Assembly (NCBI RefSeq): GCF_963677685.1 | Contig: NZ_OY782186.1 | Span: 1,426,001 to 1,490,000 of the forward strand | Origin: an uncultured Bacteroides sp. | GTDB taxonomy: Bacteria; Bacteroidota; Bacteroidia; Bacteroidales; Bacteroidaceae | Direction of reading: 5' to 3' | Length of the DNA stretch: 64,000 nucleotides | Part shown: in pieces, positions 1 to 8,512 of the stretch | Layout of the letters: each line of letters starts with the position of its first letter | Position numbering within the stretch: position 1 is the stretch's first letter | Position numbers and translations under genes: made by a program | Notes under the pieces: generated by a model | Databases searched by the model: none | What the model was told of the DNA's origin: nothing | The model's input: the letters and a program-made list of their open reading frames with translations, nothing else

Positions 1-33
1 CTGCAAAAGTAGTAGATTGTATTAATATATGCA

Positions 34-87
34 GCAACAGTGCTGTTGCTATTTTCAATAAAATGCAATTTCATAACAGCGCTGTTA
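34..87. promoter_or_regulatory. Two similar palindromes upstream of the first gene
   Basis: Two dyads sit 39 bp apart centre to centre: GCAACAGTGCTGTTGC at 34-49 and TAACAGCGCTGTTA at 74-87. Both share the core AACAG-N2-CTGTT. The second is perfect. The paired, same-sequence layout just ahead of the gene at 143 is typical of operator sites for a dimeric repressor, but no regulator can be assigned from the window. I infer a binding site; nothing else supports it. Confidence 0.4.
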
Positions 88-142
88 CTGCTACTCTAGC
101 TCTCAAACTCTATTTTTGAGGCAACATATCGATAAAAAATAG

Positions 143-481
143 ATGAAAATGATTGAAATCGCAAGAAAAAAGAAAGATGAGAAAATGCTTCTCAGAGTGG
201 CTACTATCCGCAAACAGAGAGATGTGAAGTGTGGAGAAGCTGTTCGTATTGCTAAAGAAGTAGAATTGCTGATAACCTTGATGAGGCATGAGGTGGTAGG
301 TTTTACATTTATGAAGCAGAATGGTGATCCGTGTCATGTTCGTGGCACGTTGAAAGATTATTGGAATGCTTTCAAGTATTACTATTTTGCTAAAGCAAAC
401 AATCGTTTTGTGGTTTATTATGATCTGGATGCAAAGGCATGGCGTACTTTTCAGGCTGCCTTTTTGATGCGTATTGATTGA
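143..481 (+). CDS. Small DUF2693-like (SH3-barrel type) protein
   Basis: A 112-aa basic protein. Residues 1-45 are rich in Lys and Arg and probably helical. The second half (about 50-110) has the alternating pattern VVGFTFMKQNGDPCHVRGTL followed by VVYYDLDAKAWRTFQ. This resembles the DUF2693 family of small Bacteroides proteins (hydrophobic-Phe-x-Lys, then a GTL motif, then a Tyr-Asp-Leu/Trp-Arg-x-Phe strand). Its function is not known. It lies alone upstream of the DUF4373 gene and downstream of the twin palindromes at 34-87. The start could also be a later Met (145-190), because the first 15 residues carry no family signal. The family assignment comes from memory of the pattern and is moderate. 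Confidence 0.6.
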   Translation: MKMIEIARKKKDEKMLLRVATIRKQRDVKCGEAVRIAKEVELLITLMRHEVVGFTFMKQNGDPCHVRGTLKDYWNAFKYYYFAKANNRFVVYYDLDAKAWRTFQAAFLMRID

Positions 482-561
482 AGTGTGAAGGAGAGAGGAA
501 TTTCCTTTCGCATTTGAAATTTGTGCAAGCCATTTACTCTGTAAGTCGCCCAAAGTTAACC

Positions 562-642
562 CGTTGCTTTTGCAAAATGAACGGGTTAACTTTTTAAAAT
601 GAACAGGTTGCTTTTACAAAATGAATAGGTTGCTTTTGGAGG
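562..642. repeat. 22-bp tandem repeat (3.7 units) before DUF4373
   Basis: Units start at 562, 584, 606 and 628 (last one partial). The common pattern is GGTTGCTTTT-n-CAAAATGAA, period 22 bp, two helical turns. The block ends 44 bp before the start codon of the DUF4373 gene. Because DUF4373-type N-terminal domains occur in replication-initiator-like proteins of phages and plasmids, the units could be iterons or regulatory sites. That link is an inference. Confidence 0.6.
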
Positions 643-685
643 AGGTATTGTTAAGGACAAAATATAAAATAAGCTTTATGTAATT

Positions 686-1849
686 ATGGCAAGACCAGGA
701 AAGAAAGGGCTGGATTATTTTCCGCTCGACGTGGATTTTATGCAAGATCGTAAATTGCGTCGCATCACCCGTCAGCATGGTAGCATCGGACTGGCGGTGG
801 TCGTTAATCTTTTTTGCAAAATTTACCGTGAAAACGGTTATTATCTCTTATGGGATGAAGATGTATGTTACGACATCAGTGAAGAGGTGAATCTTGAAAA
901 AGCCGCTGATGTTCAGGAGGTGGTGGACGACTGTCTGGCGGTAGATCTCTTTGACGATAAACTTTATCGGTTGCATCACATACTCACTTCCGCTGCTGTG
1001 CAACGCCGTTTCAAGATGTGTTGTGCCCGCAGAACTTCGGCAAATATCGCCCCGAAATTCTCCCTCATTCAGTCTGAACGTACTACCAACAGTAAAAACG
1101 CTCAGGCAATTTTGCCTGAAAGTGTTCAGACATTTTTGCCTAAAGATGCTCAGACAATTACGCCTAAAGTGGGTCAGACATTTATGCCTGAAAGTAGTCA
1201 GGCGATTTTGCCTGAAAAGTCTCAGACATTTATGCCTGAAAGTGATCAGGCAATTTTGCCTAAAGATGCTCAGTCATTTATGCCTGAAGGTAGTCAGGCA
1301 ATTATGCCTAAAGTTGTTCAGACATTAATGCCTAAAGATGCTCAGACAATTTTGCCTGAAAGTAGTCAGGCAATTATGCCTGAAAGTGTTCAGTCATTAA
1401 TGCCTGAAAAGAATCAGAGATTAATGTCTACAGAAACGTCGTTTTTGTCAGCTGAAAAGCCCCAAAGTAAAGTAAAGGAAAACAGAGTAAACGAAAGTAA
1501 AGCAAAGCAAAAGCGAAAGAATGAAAACCACTCCCCAACCCCCTCCGTGATGGACAAAGATCGGAGTCCGATGAAGATGGATGAAATGAAGAATTATCTT
1601 TCTCCACCTGACTATGCCTTGGAAAAGCGGACGCACAACTATGAGGGACTGCTGGAGAGGCTCTATGCCATCGGGGTACATATTCCGGCAGAGATGAGTG
1701 CCATTTTGCGCCTTTCCCGTTACGGCGAGATAGGGCATCCCGTATGGGCTATAATCGTTAACGGGAAGTGGGCAGGTGAGAAGAAGTCTATCAGTGCGCC
1801 GGGGAAATATGTCATTAAAATACTAACAAACTTGCTAAAAGAGAAGTAA
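686..1849 (+). CDS. DUF4373 (Lin1244/Lin1753-type) protein with repeat insert
   Basis: The 387-aa product starts MARPGKKGLDYFPLDVDF and continues through a Lin1244/Lin1753 N-terminal-like domain (about 1-115: small winged-helix region, conserved DYF, NGYYLLWDED). A low-complexity linker follows: 13 to 14 octapeptides of the form x-Q-[TSA]-[FIL]-[LM]-P-[EK]-x at residues 139-250, then a charged Lys/Ser stretch, then a C-terminal domain (about 300-387). A clear homologue without the repeats is in the prophage at 46884. Such proteins are associated with replication initiation in mobile elements. The gene overlaps nothing and is followed 2 bp later by the DUF4248 gene, so the two are likely one operon. 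The octapeptides are translated copies of the dyad repeat that continues downstream, which suggests the repeat spread into the linker. Confidence 0.85.
   Translation: MARPGKKGLDYFPLDVDFMQDRKLRRITRQHGSIGLAVVVNLFCKIYRENGYYLLWDEDVCYDISEEVNLEKAADVQEVVDDCLAVDLFDDKLYRLHHILTSAAVQRRFKMCCARRTSANIAPKFSLIQSERTTNSKNAQAILPESVQTFLPKDAQTITPKVGQTFMPESSQAILPEKSQTFMPESDQAILPKDAQSFMPEGSQAIMPKVVQTLMPKDAQTILPESSQAIMPESVQSLMPEKNQRLMSTETSFLSAEKPQSKVKENRVNESKAKQKRKNENHSPTPSVMDKDRSPMKMDEMKNYLSPPDYALEKRTHNYEGLLERLYAIGVHIPAEMSAILRLSRYGEIGHPVWAIIVNGKWAGEKKSISAPGKYVIKILTNLLKEK
1100..1435 (+). repeat. In-frame array of 24-bp dyad repeats
   Basis: Thirteen units of exactly 24 bp (1100-1411) and one degenerate unit (1412-1435), consensus CTCAGACATTTATGCCTGAA plus 4 variable bases. 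Each unit holds a dyad TCAGnCA-n4-TGCCTGA. Length is strictly kept at 24 bp here, so the reading frame of the host gene is preserved; the non-coding array at 2083 does not keep it. Confidence 0.9.
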
Positions 1850-1851
1850 CT

Positions 1852-2082
1852 ATGGATATTGAAGAAGAATTGCCTCGCTATGGGGCTATGACGAAAGGCG
1901 AGCTAGCCGAACTGTATATGCCGCTGGCTAGTTCTGCGGGTGCGCGGCGAATGCTGAATTTATGGATTTCAAAAAACAGTGCCTTGAGTGCTGAGCTTGC
2001 TGCTACGGGTTACAACATTCGCACGGTGACCCTTACTCCTTTGCAGGTGATGCTCATTATTCGCTACCTAGGAGAGCCTTAA
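1852..2082 (+). CDS. DUF4248 family protein
   Basis: A 76-aa protein with the pattern YGAMTKGELAELYMP, then ARRMLNLWI, then GYNIRTVTLTPLQVMLIIRYLGEP, matching the DUF4248 family, small Bacteroidales proteins of unknown function usually found next to DUF4373 or DUF3987 genes and to HU-like/smalltalk genes. It starts 2 bp after the DUF4373 stop, so co-translation is likely. The stop codon is directly followed by the second repeat array, with the first repeat beginning at 2083. In this window the HU-like and smalltalk partners lie 19.5 kb away (21628-22217), which may mean the cluster has been split. Confidence 0.85.
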   Translation: MDIEEELPRYGAMTKGELAELYMPLASSAGARRMLNLWISKNSALSAELAATGYNIRTVTLTPLQVMLIIRYLGEP

Positions 2083-2802
2083 GGCATTTATGCCTGAAAA
2101 GTTGTTCAGTCATTTATGCCTGAAAGTGCTCAGGCAATTATGCCTAAAGTTGCTCAGACATTTTTGCCTAAAAGTGTTCAGACAATTTTGCCTAAAGATG
2201 TTCAGACATTTTTGCCTAAAGTTGTTCAGACATTTATGCCTGAAGTTGTTCAGTCATTTTTGCCTGAAAGTTCTCAGACATTTTTGCCTAAAGTTGTTCA
2301 GTCATTTATGCCTAAAGTTGCTCAGTCATTTTTTCCTGAAGGTGGTCAGGCAATTATGCCTAAAGTTGTTCAGTCATTTTTGCCTGAAAAGATGCTCAGA
2401 CATTTATGCCTAAAGTAGTTCAGTCATTTATGCCTGAAAAGTTGCTCAGTCATTTATGCCTGAAAGTTGTTCAGTCATTTATGCCTGAAAAGTTGCTCAG
2501 TCATTTATGCCTGAAAGTGTTCAGTCATTTATGCCTGAAAGTTGTTCAGTCATTTGTGCCTAAAAAGTCTCAGACATTTTTGCCTGAAAGTGTTCAGACA
2601 TTTTTGCCTGAAAGTGTTCAGACATTTTTGCCTGAAAAGATGCTCAGACATTTATGCCTGAAAAGTTGTTCAGTCATTTTTGCCTGAAAAGTTGCTTAGA
2701 CATTTATGCCTGAAAGTGTTCAGTCATTTATGCCTGAAAGTTCTCAGACATTTTTGCCTGAAGTTGCTCAGGCATTAATGCCTGAAATGTTTGTTCGGTT
2801 AT
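2083..2802 (+). repeat. Non-coding array of about 29 dyad repeats
   Basis: About 29 contiguous units, most 24 bp, some 25 or 26 bp, with the same sequence as the coding array at 1100-1435. The extra bases (AAAAG for AAAG, GTTGTT for GTGTT) break the frame repeatedly, so the open frames seen inside are by-products. Each unit carries TCAG[ACGT]CA-n4-TGCCTGA; where the unit reads TCAGGCA the dyad is perfect. There are no unique spacers, so it is not CRISPR. It starts at the DUF4248 stop codon and ends at 2802. Confidence 0.9.
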
Positions 2803-3112
2803 AAATATGTCTAATTTGATTCAAGAATTAAAAAAGAAAATAAACATGCTTCAATATTTCTTGAAATTTTATACCTTTGAGGGTAATTAAAATTACTCCC
2901 TAATGAAAGTGAAGATCAAAAATATCTATTACTTTATCTTATCTACGATAGAGTAAAGATTGTTATATTTTGATACTTCTATATCAGAGGATAGCTATTT
3001 AAAAGAATAAATCCAATTAAGAAAACTTTCATAGAATTCATAGAAAAAGTTTTGGAAGTACTTCTTTGGGGAATAAAGATAACGTTAAACGAACAAAGCG
3101 TGAATTTGCAAT
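2803..3112. other. Gene-free, AT-rich stretch
   Basis: No convincing gene. A possible -7 element TACCTTTG lies at 2872-2879 without a TTTG at the right distance. A short inverted repeat GGTAATTAAAATTACTCC follows at about 2881-2898. The sequence carries the leader of the DUF1016 gene. Confidence 0.4.
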
Positions 3113-3131
3113 ATGAGCGAAGTAGTGAATA

Positions 3132-4181
3132 GTGAAGAACAACTCTTTAACGATCTCTGCGGTATTAATAGATGACGTAAGGGTAAGGATTGCAACCTAC
3201 GTTAATACAGGAGTCTGCCTAACTAATTGGTTTGTTGGCAAGCGCATCAAAGAAGATGTACTATACAATCAACGTGCTGATTATGGTAAACAAGTGCTCA
3301 AAAATGTGTCTAAGCAATTAGTGAGTAAGTATGGTGGTGGATGGGGTTATGAGAAGTTAAAACATTGTGTACGCAGTGCGTACCTTTTTACAGAGGACGA
3401 GATTCGGTACGCAACGCGTACCCAATTGAACTGGACGCATCTTCGCATATTAATGGGGGTCTCTGATACTCTAGCTAGACAGTTCTATTTAGAAATGGCT
3501 CATATAGAAAGATGGAGTACCCGAACTTTAGAACAAAAAATTGATGGACAACTATATGAAAGAACAGCCATTAGCCGTCGCCCTGAAGAGGTTATCAAAC
3601 AAGAATTGAAAAAGGTACGTGAGGCGCATGCCATTGTTCCTGATATGGTCTTTAAAAGCACTTACTTTTTGGATATTCTTGGGCTTCCTAATGTCTTTTC
3701 AGAAGAAGAACTGGAGACTGCTGTGCTGAACCAAGTTGAAGAATTTATGCACGAGATGGGTACTGACTTTACACTTGTAGAACGTCAAAAAAGAATCACT
3801 ATTGATGCAGTAGATTATAAAATGGATCTTGTGTTTTTTCATAGAACCCTTAGAAGATTCGTTGTTGTGGACCTTAAACTTGGAAAGTTCAAACCTGCTT
3901 ATGAAGGTCAGATGCTTCTGTATCTTAGATACTTAAACAAACACGAAAGGCATGAATGGGAAGAATCTCCGATAGGTCTTATATTATGTTCTGAAGGTAA
4001 TACTGAACATATTGAGTATTTGATGCTTGATGAATCAAGTCCAATCAAAGTAGCTCAGTATTACACCCAATTGCCAGACAAAAAGGTTCTCTCAGAACGT
4101 CTACAAAGGGCTATTGCTATTGCAAAAGAATATCAAACAGAAAAGAAACTAAATCAAGAAAAAGAAAATAATGAAAAGTAA
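3132..4181 (+). CDS. DUF1016 (YhcG-type) PDDEXK nuclease, 5' frameshift
   Basis: The 349-aa frame has the two parts of DUF1016 proteins: a helical N-terminal domain (about 13-165) and a C-terminal PDDEXK nuclease (about 170-340) with MDLVFFH (Asp232), VVVDLKLGKF (Asp247, Lys249) and YEGQMLLYL (Gln260). All nuclease residues are kept. The 5' end looks broken. An ATG at 3113 reads MSEVVNSEEQLFNDLCGI, exactly what a DUF1016 N-terminus should be, but stops at TGA 3173. Deleting one base in ATTAATAG near 3165 joins it to IDDVRVRIATYVN of the long frame. The long frame alone can only start at a GTG (3132) with no visible ribosome site. It is therefore either a frameshifted gene or a sequencing error. 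Family members are linked to restriction-like or anti-phage functions. Confidence 0.75.
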   Translation: MKNNSLTISAVLIDDVRVRIATYVNTGVCLTNWFVGKRIKEDVLYNQRADYGKQVLKNVSKQLVSKYGGGWGYEKLKHCVRSAYLFTEDEIRYATRTQLNWTHLRILMGVSDTLARQFYLEMAHIERWSTRTLEQKIDGQLYERTAISRRPEEVIKQELKKVREAHAIVPDMVFKSTYFLDILGLPNVFSEEELETAVLNQVEEFMHEMGTDFTLVERQKRITIDAVDYKMDLVFFHRTLRRFVVVDLKLGKFKPAYEGQMLLYLRYLNKHERHEWEESPIGLILCSEGNTEHIEYLMLDESSPIKVAQYYTQLPDKKVLSERLQRAIAIAKEYQTEKKLNQEKENNEK

Positions 4182-4398
4182 TTTTCGCTCGCTCAAAACT
4201 ACTTTGCAGGCTATGACTGATGGGGGAGGGCGTGACACGGAAACGGACTTCCTTGGTAATAGGGGGCGCTATCTATCGTTGCTCTCGAAAAACACTTATA
4301 AAGATCCTTGTCCCCGCTGTGGAGGACCAATTACTAAAGAGGCTTATATGGGAGGCTCGGTTTATTACTGCTCGGTATGCCAGAGATTACAACCTTAA
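4171..4398 (+). pseudogene. 3' fragment of Fpg/Nei-type DNA glycosylase
   Basis: The 75-aa frame corresponds only to the C-terminal quarter of an Fpg/Nei family glycosylase. LQAMTDGGGRDTETDFLGNRGRY is the usual stretch before the zinc finger, and CPRCGGPITKEAYMGGSVYYCSVCQ is the four-cysteine zinc finger with its beta-hairpin. The N-terminal catalytic Pro-Glu and the H2TH domain are missing. The frame begins inside the end of the DUF1016 gene (overlap 4171-4181), so the upstream part of the glycosylase gene was probably replaced when the DUF1016 gene arrived. The fragment could still give a small zinc-finger peptide, but I see no reason to expect function. Confidence 0.7.
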
Positions 4399-4445
4399 AT
4401 TTTCCCGTACATTGATGCTAAGTAAAAAATAGAGTAAATATATAT

Positions 4446-7400
4446 ATGAGTAGGTTACAAGCAATAGAAAATGCGTTAATCGCTATAAATGAAACTGTTT
4501 TTCAAGAATTGTGTGACAGCTTTCTTATTTTAAGGAATGAAAATTATAAAGCCTTTTCAAGGTCAGGAAGTCAAGTAGGAAAGCAAAAGACGACAAAAGG
4601 AACTCCTGATAGCTTTTTCTTGCTTCCAGATGGAAAGTATGTATTTGTAGAATATTCAACAAACATAACAGAAGGAGTGTCTAAGTTAATAAAGGATGTT
4701 CAAAAATGCATTGACACTGTTAAAACAGGTATTCCTGTTAAAGATATTGCTGAGATTATTATTTGCATTAACTTTAATCTAAAGCTAGGCGAGCTTCAGA
4801 AATTAAAAGATGTTTTATTGAACACAAGCATAAAACTAACTGTATACAACTTGGATGCTTTATCATCGGAATTGCATATACAACACAGAGATTTGGTTCA
4901 TACATATTTAGGTTTATCTTTGGATACAGGACAGATTGTGTCTATGGATAGATTTATAGATGAGTACAATAAAGCATCAAAAGGAATTGCCACTCCACTT
5001 GATAATCCCTTTCTTCATAGACAAAAAGAACTGCAGGATTTAAAAAATTTAATACTTCAAGACGATTTAGTAATTTTATACGGTTCGCCTGGAGTTGGTA
5101 AAACAAAATTAGCTCTTGAAACCATTAAAGATTTTATAAAAGAGAATCCATCTTATAATGCTTTTTGTATTTCTTATAAAAATGCAACTCTAATAGACGA
5201 TTTGTACTCGTACTTAAATCTTGAAAAAGATTATATTTTATTAGTCGATGATGCTAATCGGATTGATGCTTTTAGTCAAGTAATTGGCTTTTATAAAGCT
5301 CATAGAGCAGGGAATCTAAAGATTCTAATTACGGTAAGAGATTATGCACTTTATGTTGTCGAGATGCTATGTATCCATTTTTCATCCAGAGCCTATACTA
5401 TCAATAAATTTACGGATGAACAAATTGTAGATGTTGTTAAGGAAGAACCATTTGGTATACTAAATCCTAATTATCATAAAGAAATTATTCGGATTGCAGA
5501 CGGGAATCCACGATTGGCAATTATGACTGCACAACTTGCTAAAGAAAAACAAAATATAGATGCTTTATATGATGTTTCCGATCTATTTGAAAAATATTTT
5601 TTGACATTTGTTAGGGATGATGGTGGATTTTCAAACTCAAATAATATTAAAACACTTGGAATAATTGCTTTCTTTCACGCTCTCCCTTATAAAGAAAAAA
5701 GGGTGATTGTTCCTATACTCGAAAATTTCAATATTAACTATGATACTTTTATTGACTGTATTGACCAGCTAGATAAATTGGAATTAATAGAAATTCAATT
5801 TGAATATGTTAGAATATCAGAACAGAATTTATCTATGTATTTTTTTTATAAATCTTTTATAAAAGATAATTTCCTTTCTTTTGAAACCCTTCTTAATAAA
5901 TATTTTGAAAATAATACTAGTCGTTTTAAAGATTGTGTAATTCCTGCCAGTAATACTTTTGGACATCAGAATGTGATGGAAAAAATTAAGCCGGTATTAC
6001 AAGATTATTGGAAGTCAATAAAGCATGATGAGGAAAGAAGCTTAAAATTACTCTCGGAATTTCGGTTTTATTTGCAAAATGAGACTTTAGAATTTGTATA
6101 CAATTTAGTTGAAAAACTACCGGAGAGCAAAATGTCTTCTTATGAAGTAAGTTATGGTACAAATGATTTTGTATATAGTAAGAATAGAATAATTGAATTA
6201 TTAGGTAACTTTTTTCGACTGGAAAATAATCTGAAAGAGATGATTGAGTTGTCTTTTGAATATATTCGAAAGTTACCGCAACACTTTCCTGAATTACTTC
6301 ACAAAATTAGAGAGCAATTAATTTTTGACAGAATAGATGCGGACTTTGAATTTTCTAGGCAGAGAGTCCTTTTTAAGGTATTGATTGATGGTTTAAATCG
6401 AAGAGATTTACTATACTCAAAAGCTTTCTTTGAACTGTCAAAGACATTTCTTTCATTCAAATTTCAACAAATTGAACTTGGCAGGAATAATTCTTTTTCG
6501 CTCTATGACTATCCGTTGTCAAACAATACTTGGATAAAAGAATTTCGAAAGAATATTTGGGAGAGTATTGATAATCATTTCTCGAATGATGCTTTCAATT
6601 TATTGGAGAGCTACGAGCAGAAAAGTTTGGGTGTTATAAAAGAAATAATGGAATATGATATTTCTTTTATGTGTCCTATCATAAAGAAGCATTTAACTCC
6701 TGATTCCTTTGAACATTGTAGATATGTACAAGAGCAGATTAGACGCTGTAAAAGGGAGGAGGTAAAGCATTCCAGTTTTGAGTCTTTATCTCTAGAGTTT
6801 ACGAATCCTTTGTACAAAATGTTTTTGAAAATCCATTGGGATAGATTCAGAGATAAAGAAATGTATGAGTTTCATGACTATGGAAAGGGAGAGTATGATA
6901 AATTAAAGGAAGCTGAAGTAAGAAGCTCTTTTGTTTTTAAAAATAAATTAGAGATGAAATTATTTTATAAGGATTTCATATACTTAAAAAAGATTGAAGA
7001 AGAAAAGAATGGAGCGAATTATGACCATGTATTTGATATAATAGTAGATGAAAATTGCAGTCGAAACTTTGATTTAGGTTGCCAACTCTTAATAGAGGTA
7101 ATGGAAAATAATATAATTGGATATGTTCCGAGAATTGTTTTTCGGAATCAATTGCTAACAGAAACAAAGGTGAATCACATATGGGATATTGTACAAAGCA
7201 ATAAGAACTTTGCAGATAAATCCAGATGGGAATTGTCTTTTTATGATAATATTGCGGATTCATTAATAACGGATAAATATATTCCAGCTATAAAAAACAG
7301 TATTCTAAAATTGAACTCCATGTATGCTATTTATTTGGGAGGTATACAAAGATTTACAAGAATAGATTCACAGCTATTGGAATGTTTGCTGGATATTATA

Positions 7401-8177
7401 GTGCATAGGAATGAGAATGGTGATAAACTATGTGTACATATAGACTTTCCTTATGAACCTTCTGAACTGCTTAATATTGATATTTCTTTGATAAAGAAAA
7501 CGTATATGCAACAAGCTATTATACAGAATTATTTTGACTATCAAAAAAACTTATTTTTTAAAATACTAATTAAAGATCCGCATTTTTTAATTGAGTATGT
7601 AAATGCATTATATTTAAAAGATCCAACGAAGCATTATCTTGATAATGATGAAGAGTTACGAATTGTATGGGAGATTGATAATATTGAGCCTATTATGAAA
7701 GAGGTGTTCGATTTGACAGATAGAAATGAACCATACTTGGGAATATTAAAACATTTTTGTAATTCTTTTTTCTGGAACATTTCTGGGGAAGCAGAAAAAC
7801 GTGCAAAAAAATTTCTTTTAGATTATTGCACAGAGAATTATAGGGATCATAATAAGATTAATATTATTATAGATATAGTAAGGCATTCTATGAGAGAGTT
7901 GTATGATCAAGTCTTATTGCAATTTACATCTTTAACTCAAAATGTAGAATTATTCTCAAATATCTGGTGGAGAGGAGATGAAGGTCATTTTGTCGCTGGA
8001 GATGTTATTATAGGAGACATTGAAGCCTCTGAATGGCGTGAAATTTTATCGATCGTTGGGCAGTCTTCTGTGGGAATTAAATTAATTCCTATAAAGCAGT
8101 ATATCAATTCGAAAATAGAAAAAGCATTAAAAGATGCTGATTGTGAGAGAAAAAGAAAGTTTATAGGGCATTGGTAA
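4446..8177 (+). CDS. Nuclease-STAND NTPase fusion, probable anti-phage defence
   Basis: A 1243-aa protein. Residues 1-160 form a restriction-endonuclease-like domain with GTPDSFFLLPDGKYVFVEYST (Asp55, Glu69; the usual ExK lysine is replaced, as in the EYTTQ-type variants). An NTPase core follows: Walker A GSPGVGKT (213-220), Walker B ILLVDD (264-269) and a sensor arginine in ITVRDY (298). Residues about 380-1243 are a long helical C-terminal half without recognisable repeats. A nuclease, a P-loop STAND module and a large sensor half is the layout of Avs/AVAST-like and nSTAND defence proteins. The gene stands alone, is AT-rich, and neighbours a nuclease gene and transposase scars, consistent with a defence island. 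The exact family cannot be fixed without a search. Confidence 0.75.
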   Translation: MSRLQAIENALIAINETVFQELCDSFLILRNENYKAFSRSGSQVGKQKTTKGTPDSFFLLPDGKYVFVEYSTNITEGVSKLIKDVQKCIDTVKTGIPVKDIAEIIICINFNLKLGELQKLKDVLLNTSIKLTVYNLDALSSELHIQHRDLVHTYLGLSLDTGQIVSMDRFIDEYNKASKGIATPLDNPFLHRQKELQDLKNLILQDDLVILYGSPGVGKTKLALETIKDFIKENPSYNAFCISYKNATLIDDLYSYLNLEKDYILLVDDANRIDAFSQVIGFYKAHRAGNLKILITVRDYALYVVEMLCIHFSSRAYTINKFTDEQIVDVVKEEPFGILNPNYHKEIIRIADGNPRLAIMTAQLAKEKQNIDALYDVSDLFEKYFLTFVRDDGGFSNSNNIKTLGIIAFFHALPYKEKRVIVPILENFNINYDTFIDCIDQLDKLELIEIQFEYVRISEQNLSMYFFYKSFIKDNFLSFETLLNKYFENNTSRFKDCVIPASNTFGHQNVMEKIKPVLQDYWKSIKHDEERSLKLLSEFRFYLQNETLEFVYNLVEKLPESKMSSYEVSYGTNDFVYSKNRIIELLGNFFRLENNLKEMIELSFEYIRKLPQHFPELLHKIREQLIFDRIDADFEFSRQRVLFKVLIDGLNRRDLLYSKAFFELSKTFLSFKFQQIELGRNNSFSLYDYPLSNNTWIKEFRKNIWESIDNHFSNDAFNLLESYEQKSLGVIKEIMEYDISFMCPIIKKHLTPDSFEHCRYVQEQIRRCKREEVKHSSFESLSLEFTNPLYKMFLKIHWDRFRDKEMYEFHDYGKGEYDKLKEAEVRSSFVFKNKLEMKLFYKDFIYLKKIEEEKNGANYDHVFDIIVDENCSRNFDLGCQLLIEVMENNIIGYVPRIVFRNQLLTETKVNHIWDIVQSNKNFADKSRWELSFYDNIADSLITDKYIPAIKNSILKLNSMYAIYLGGIQRFTRIDSQLLECLLDIIVHRNENGDKLCVHIDFPYEPSELLNIDISLIKKTYMQQAIIQNYFDYQKNLFFKILIKDPHFLIEYVNALYLKDPTKHYLDNDEELRIVWEIDNIEPIMKEVFDLTDRNEPYLGILKHFCNSFFWNISGEAEKRAKKFLLDYCTENYRDHNKINIIIDIVRHSMRELYDQVLLQFTSLTQNVELFSNIWWRGDEGHFVAGDVIIGDIEASEWREILSIVGQSSVGIKLIPIKQYINSKIEKALKDADCERKRKFIGHW

Positions 8178-8236
8178 GAAAAGATACTTATAATCTTACA
8201 AAAGTAAGATTAAGGTGAAAGGGTGTTTTTATGTGA

Positions 8237-8362
8237 TTAAAGCTTTTTGCGTTCATTCTCTTCAACGAGGGTATTCACAAAAGCAAAGATACCTACTATC
8301 AGCACAAGAAGAAACATAAACCATTTTGTAAGCGTGCAGGAATAGAATAAACTATCCTGCAT
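8237..8362 (-). CDS. Possible 41-aa membrane peptide
   Basis: An open frame from ATG at 8362 to TAA at 8237. The translation starts MQDSLFYSCTLTKW, has one hydrophobic segment (FMFLLVLIVGIFAFV) and a charged tail ending EENERKKL. There is no clear ribosome site. The tail resembles the last residues of the thioredoxin-fold protein at 13243 (DEHEGKKL), so it may be a gene remnant. Confidence 0.25.
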   Translation of the reverse strand: MQDSLFYSCTLTKWFMFLLVLIVGIFAFVNTLVEENERKKL

Positions 8363-8370
8363 CTCAAGAG

Positions 8371-8512
8371 TGATTATCGTTAGGACGAAACTTTTATAAA
8401 GGATTATTAGGGGATGTTATCAACCTCATGTTAGCCGCAGCAGCATATAGCTTCAAAAGAGCTATGAGGGTTCTTGGACTATTCCTAAAAAGAATCAGCG
8501 AAACAATCTAAA
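8371..8512 (+). pseudogene. IS5-type transposase C-terminal remnant
   Basis: The + strand reads DYRLGRNFYKGLLGDVINL, then MLAAAAYSFKRAMRVLGLF, then LKRISETI and a stop. The (R)NFYKG...GD.IN.MLAAAAYNFKR block is the highly conserved C-terminus of IS4/IS5-type DDE transposases. Nothing of the N-terminal two thirds is left upstream. A second scar with the same ending and the same trailing TTTTAAGGGA is at 29055-29290, so the two are probably relics of the same IS. Confidence 0.7.

Noticed and set aside
2090..2687. Three overlapping open frames in the repeat array
   Set aside because: They are translations of the repeat in shifting frames, with no ribosome site or domain, and two arise in frames that never occur in the real coding array.
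1100..2802. CRISPR array
   Set aside because: The repeats are directly joined with no unique spacers, differ in single bases and lie partly in a coding frame; no cas genes are near.
8371..8512. Functional insertion sequence
   Set aside because: Only the transposase C-terminus is left and no terminal inverted repeats can be paired.
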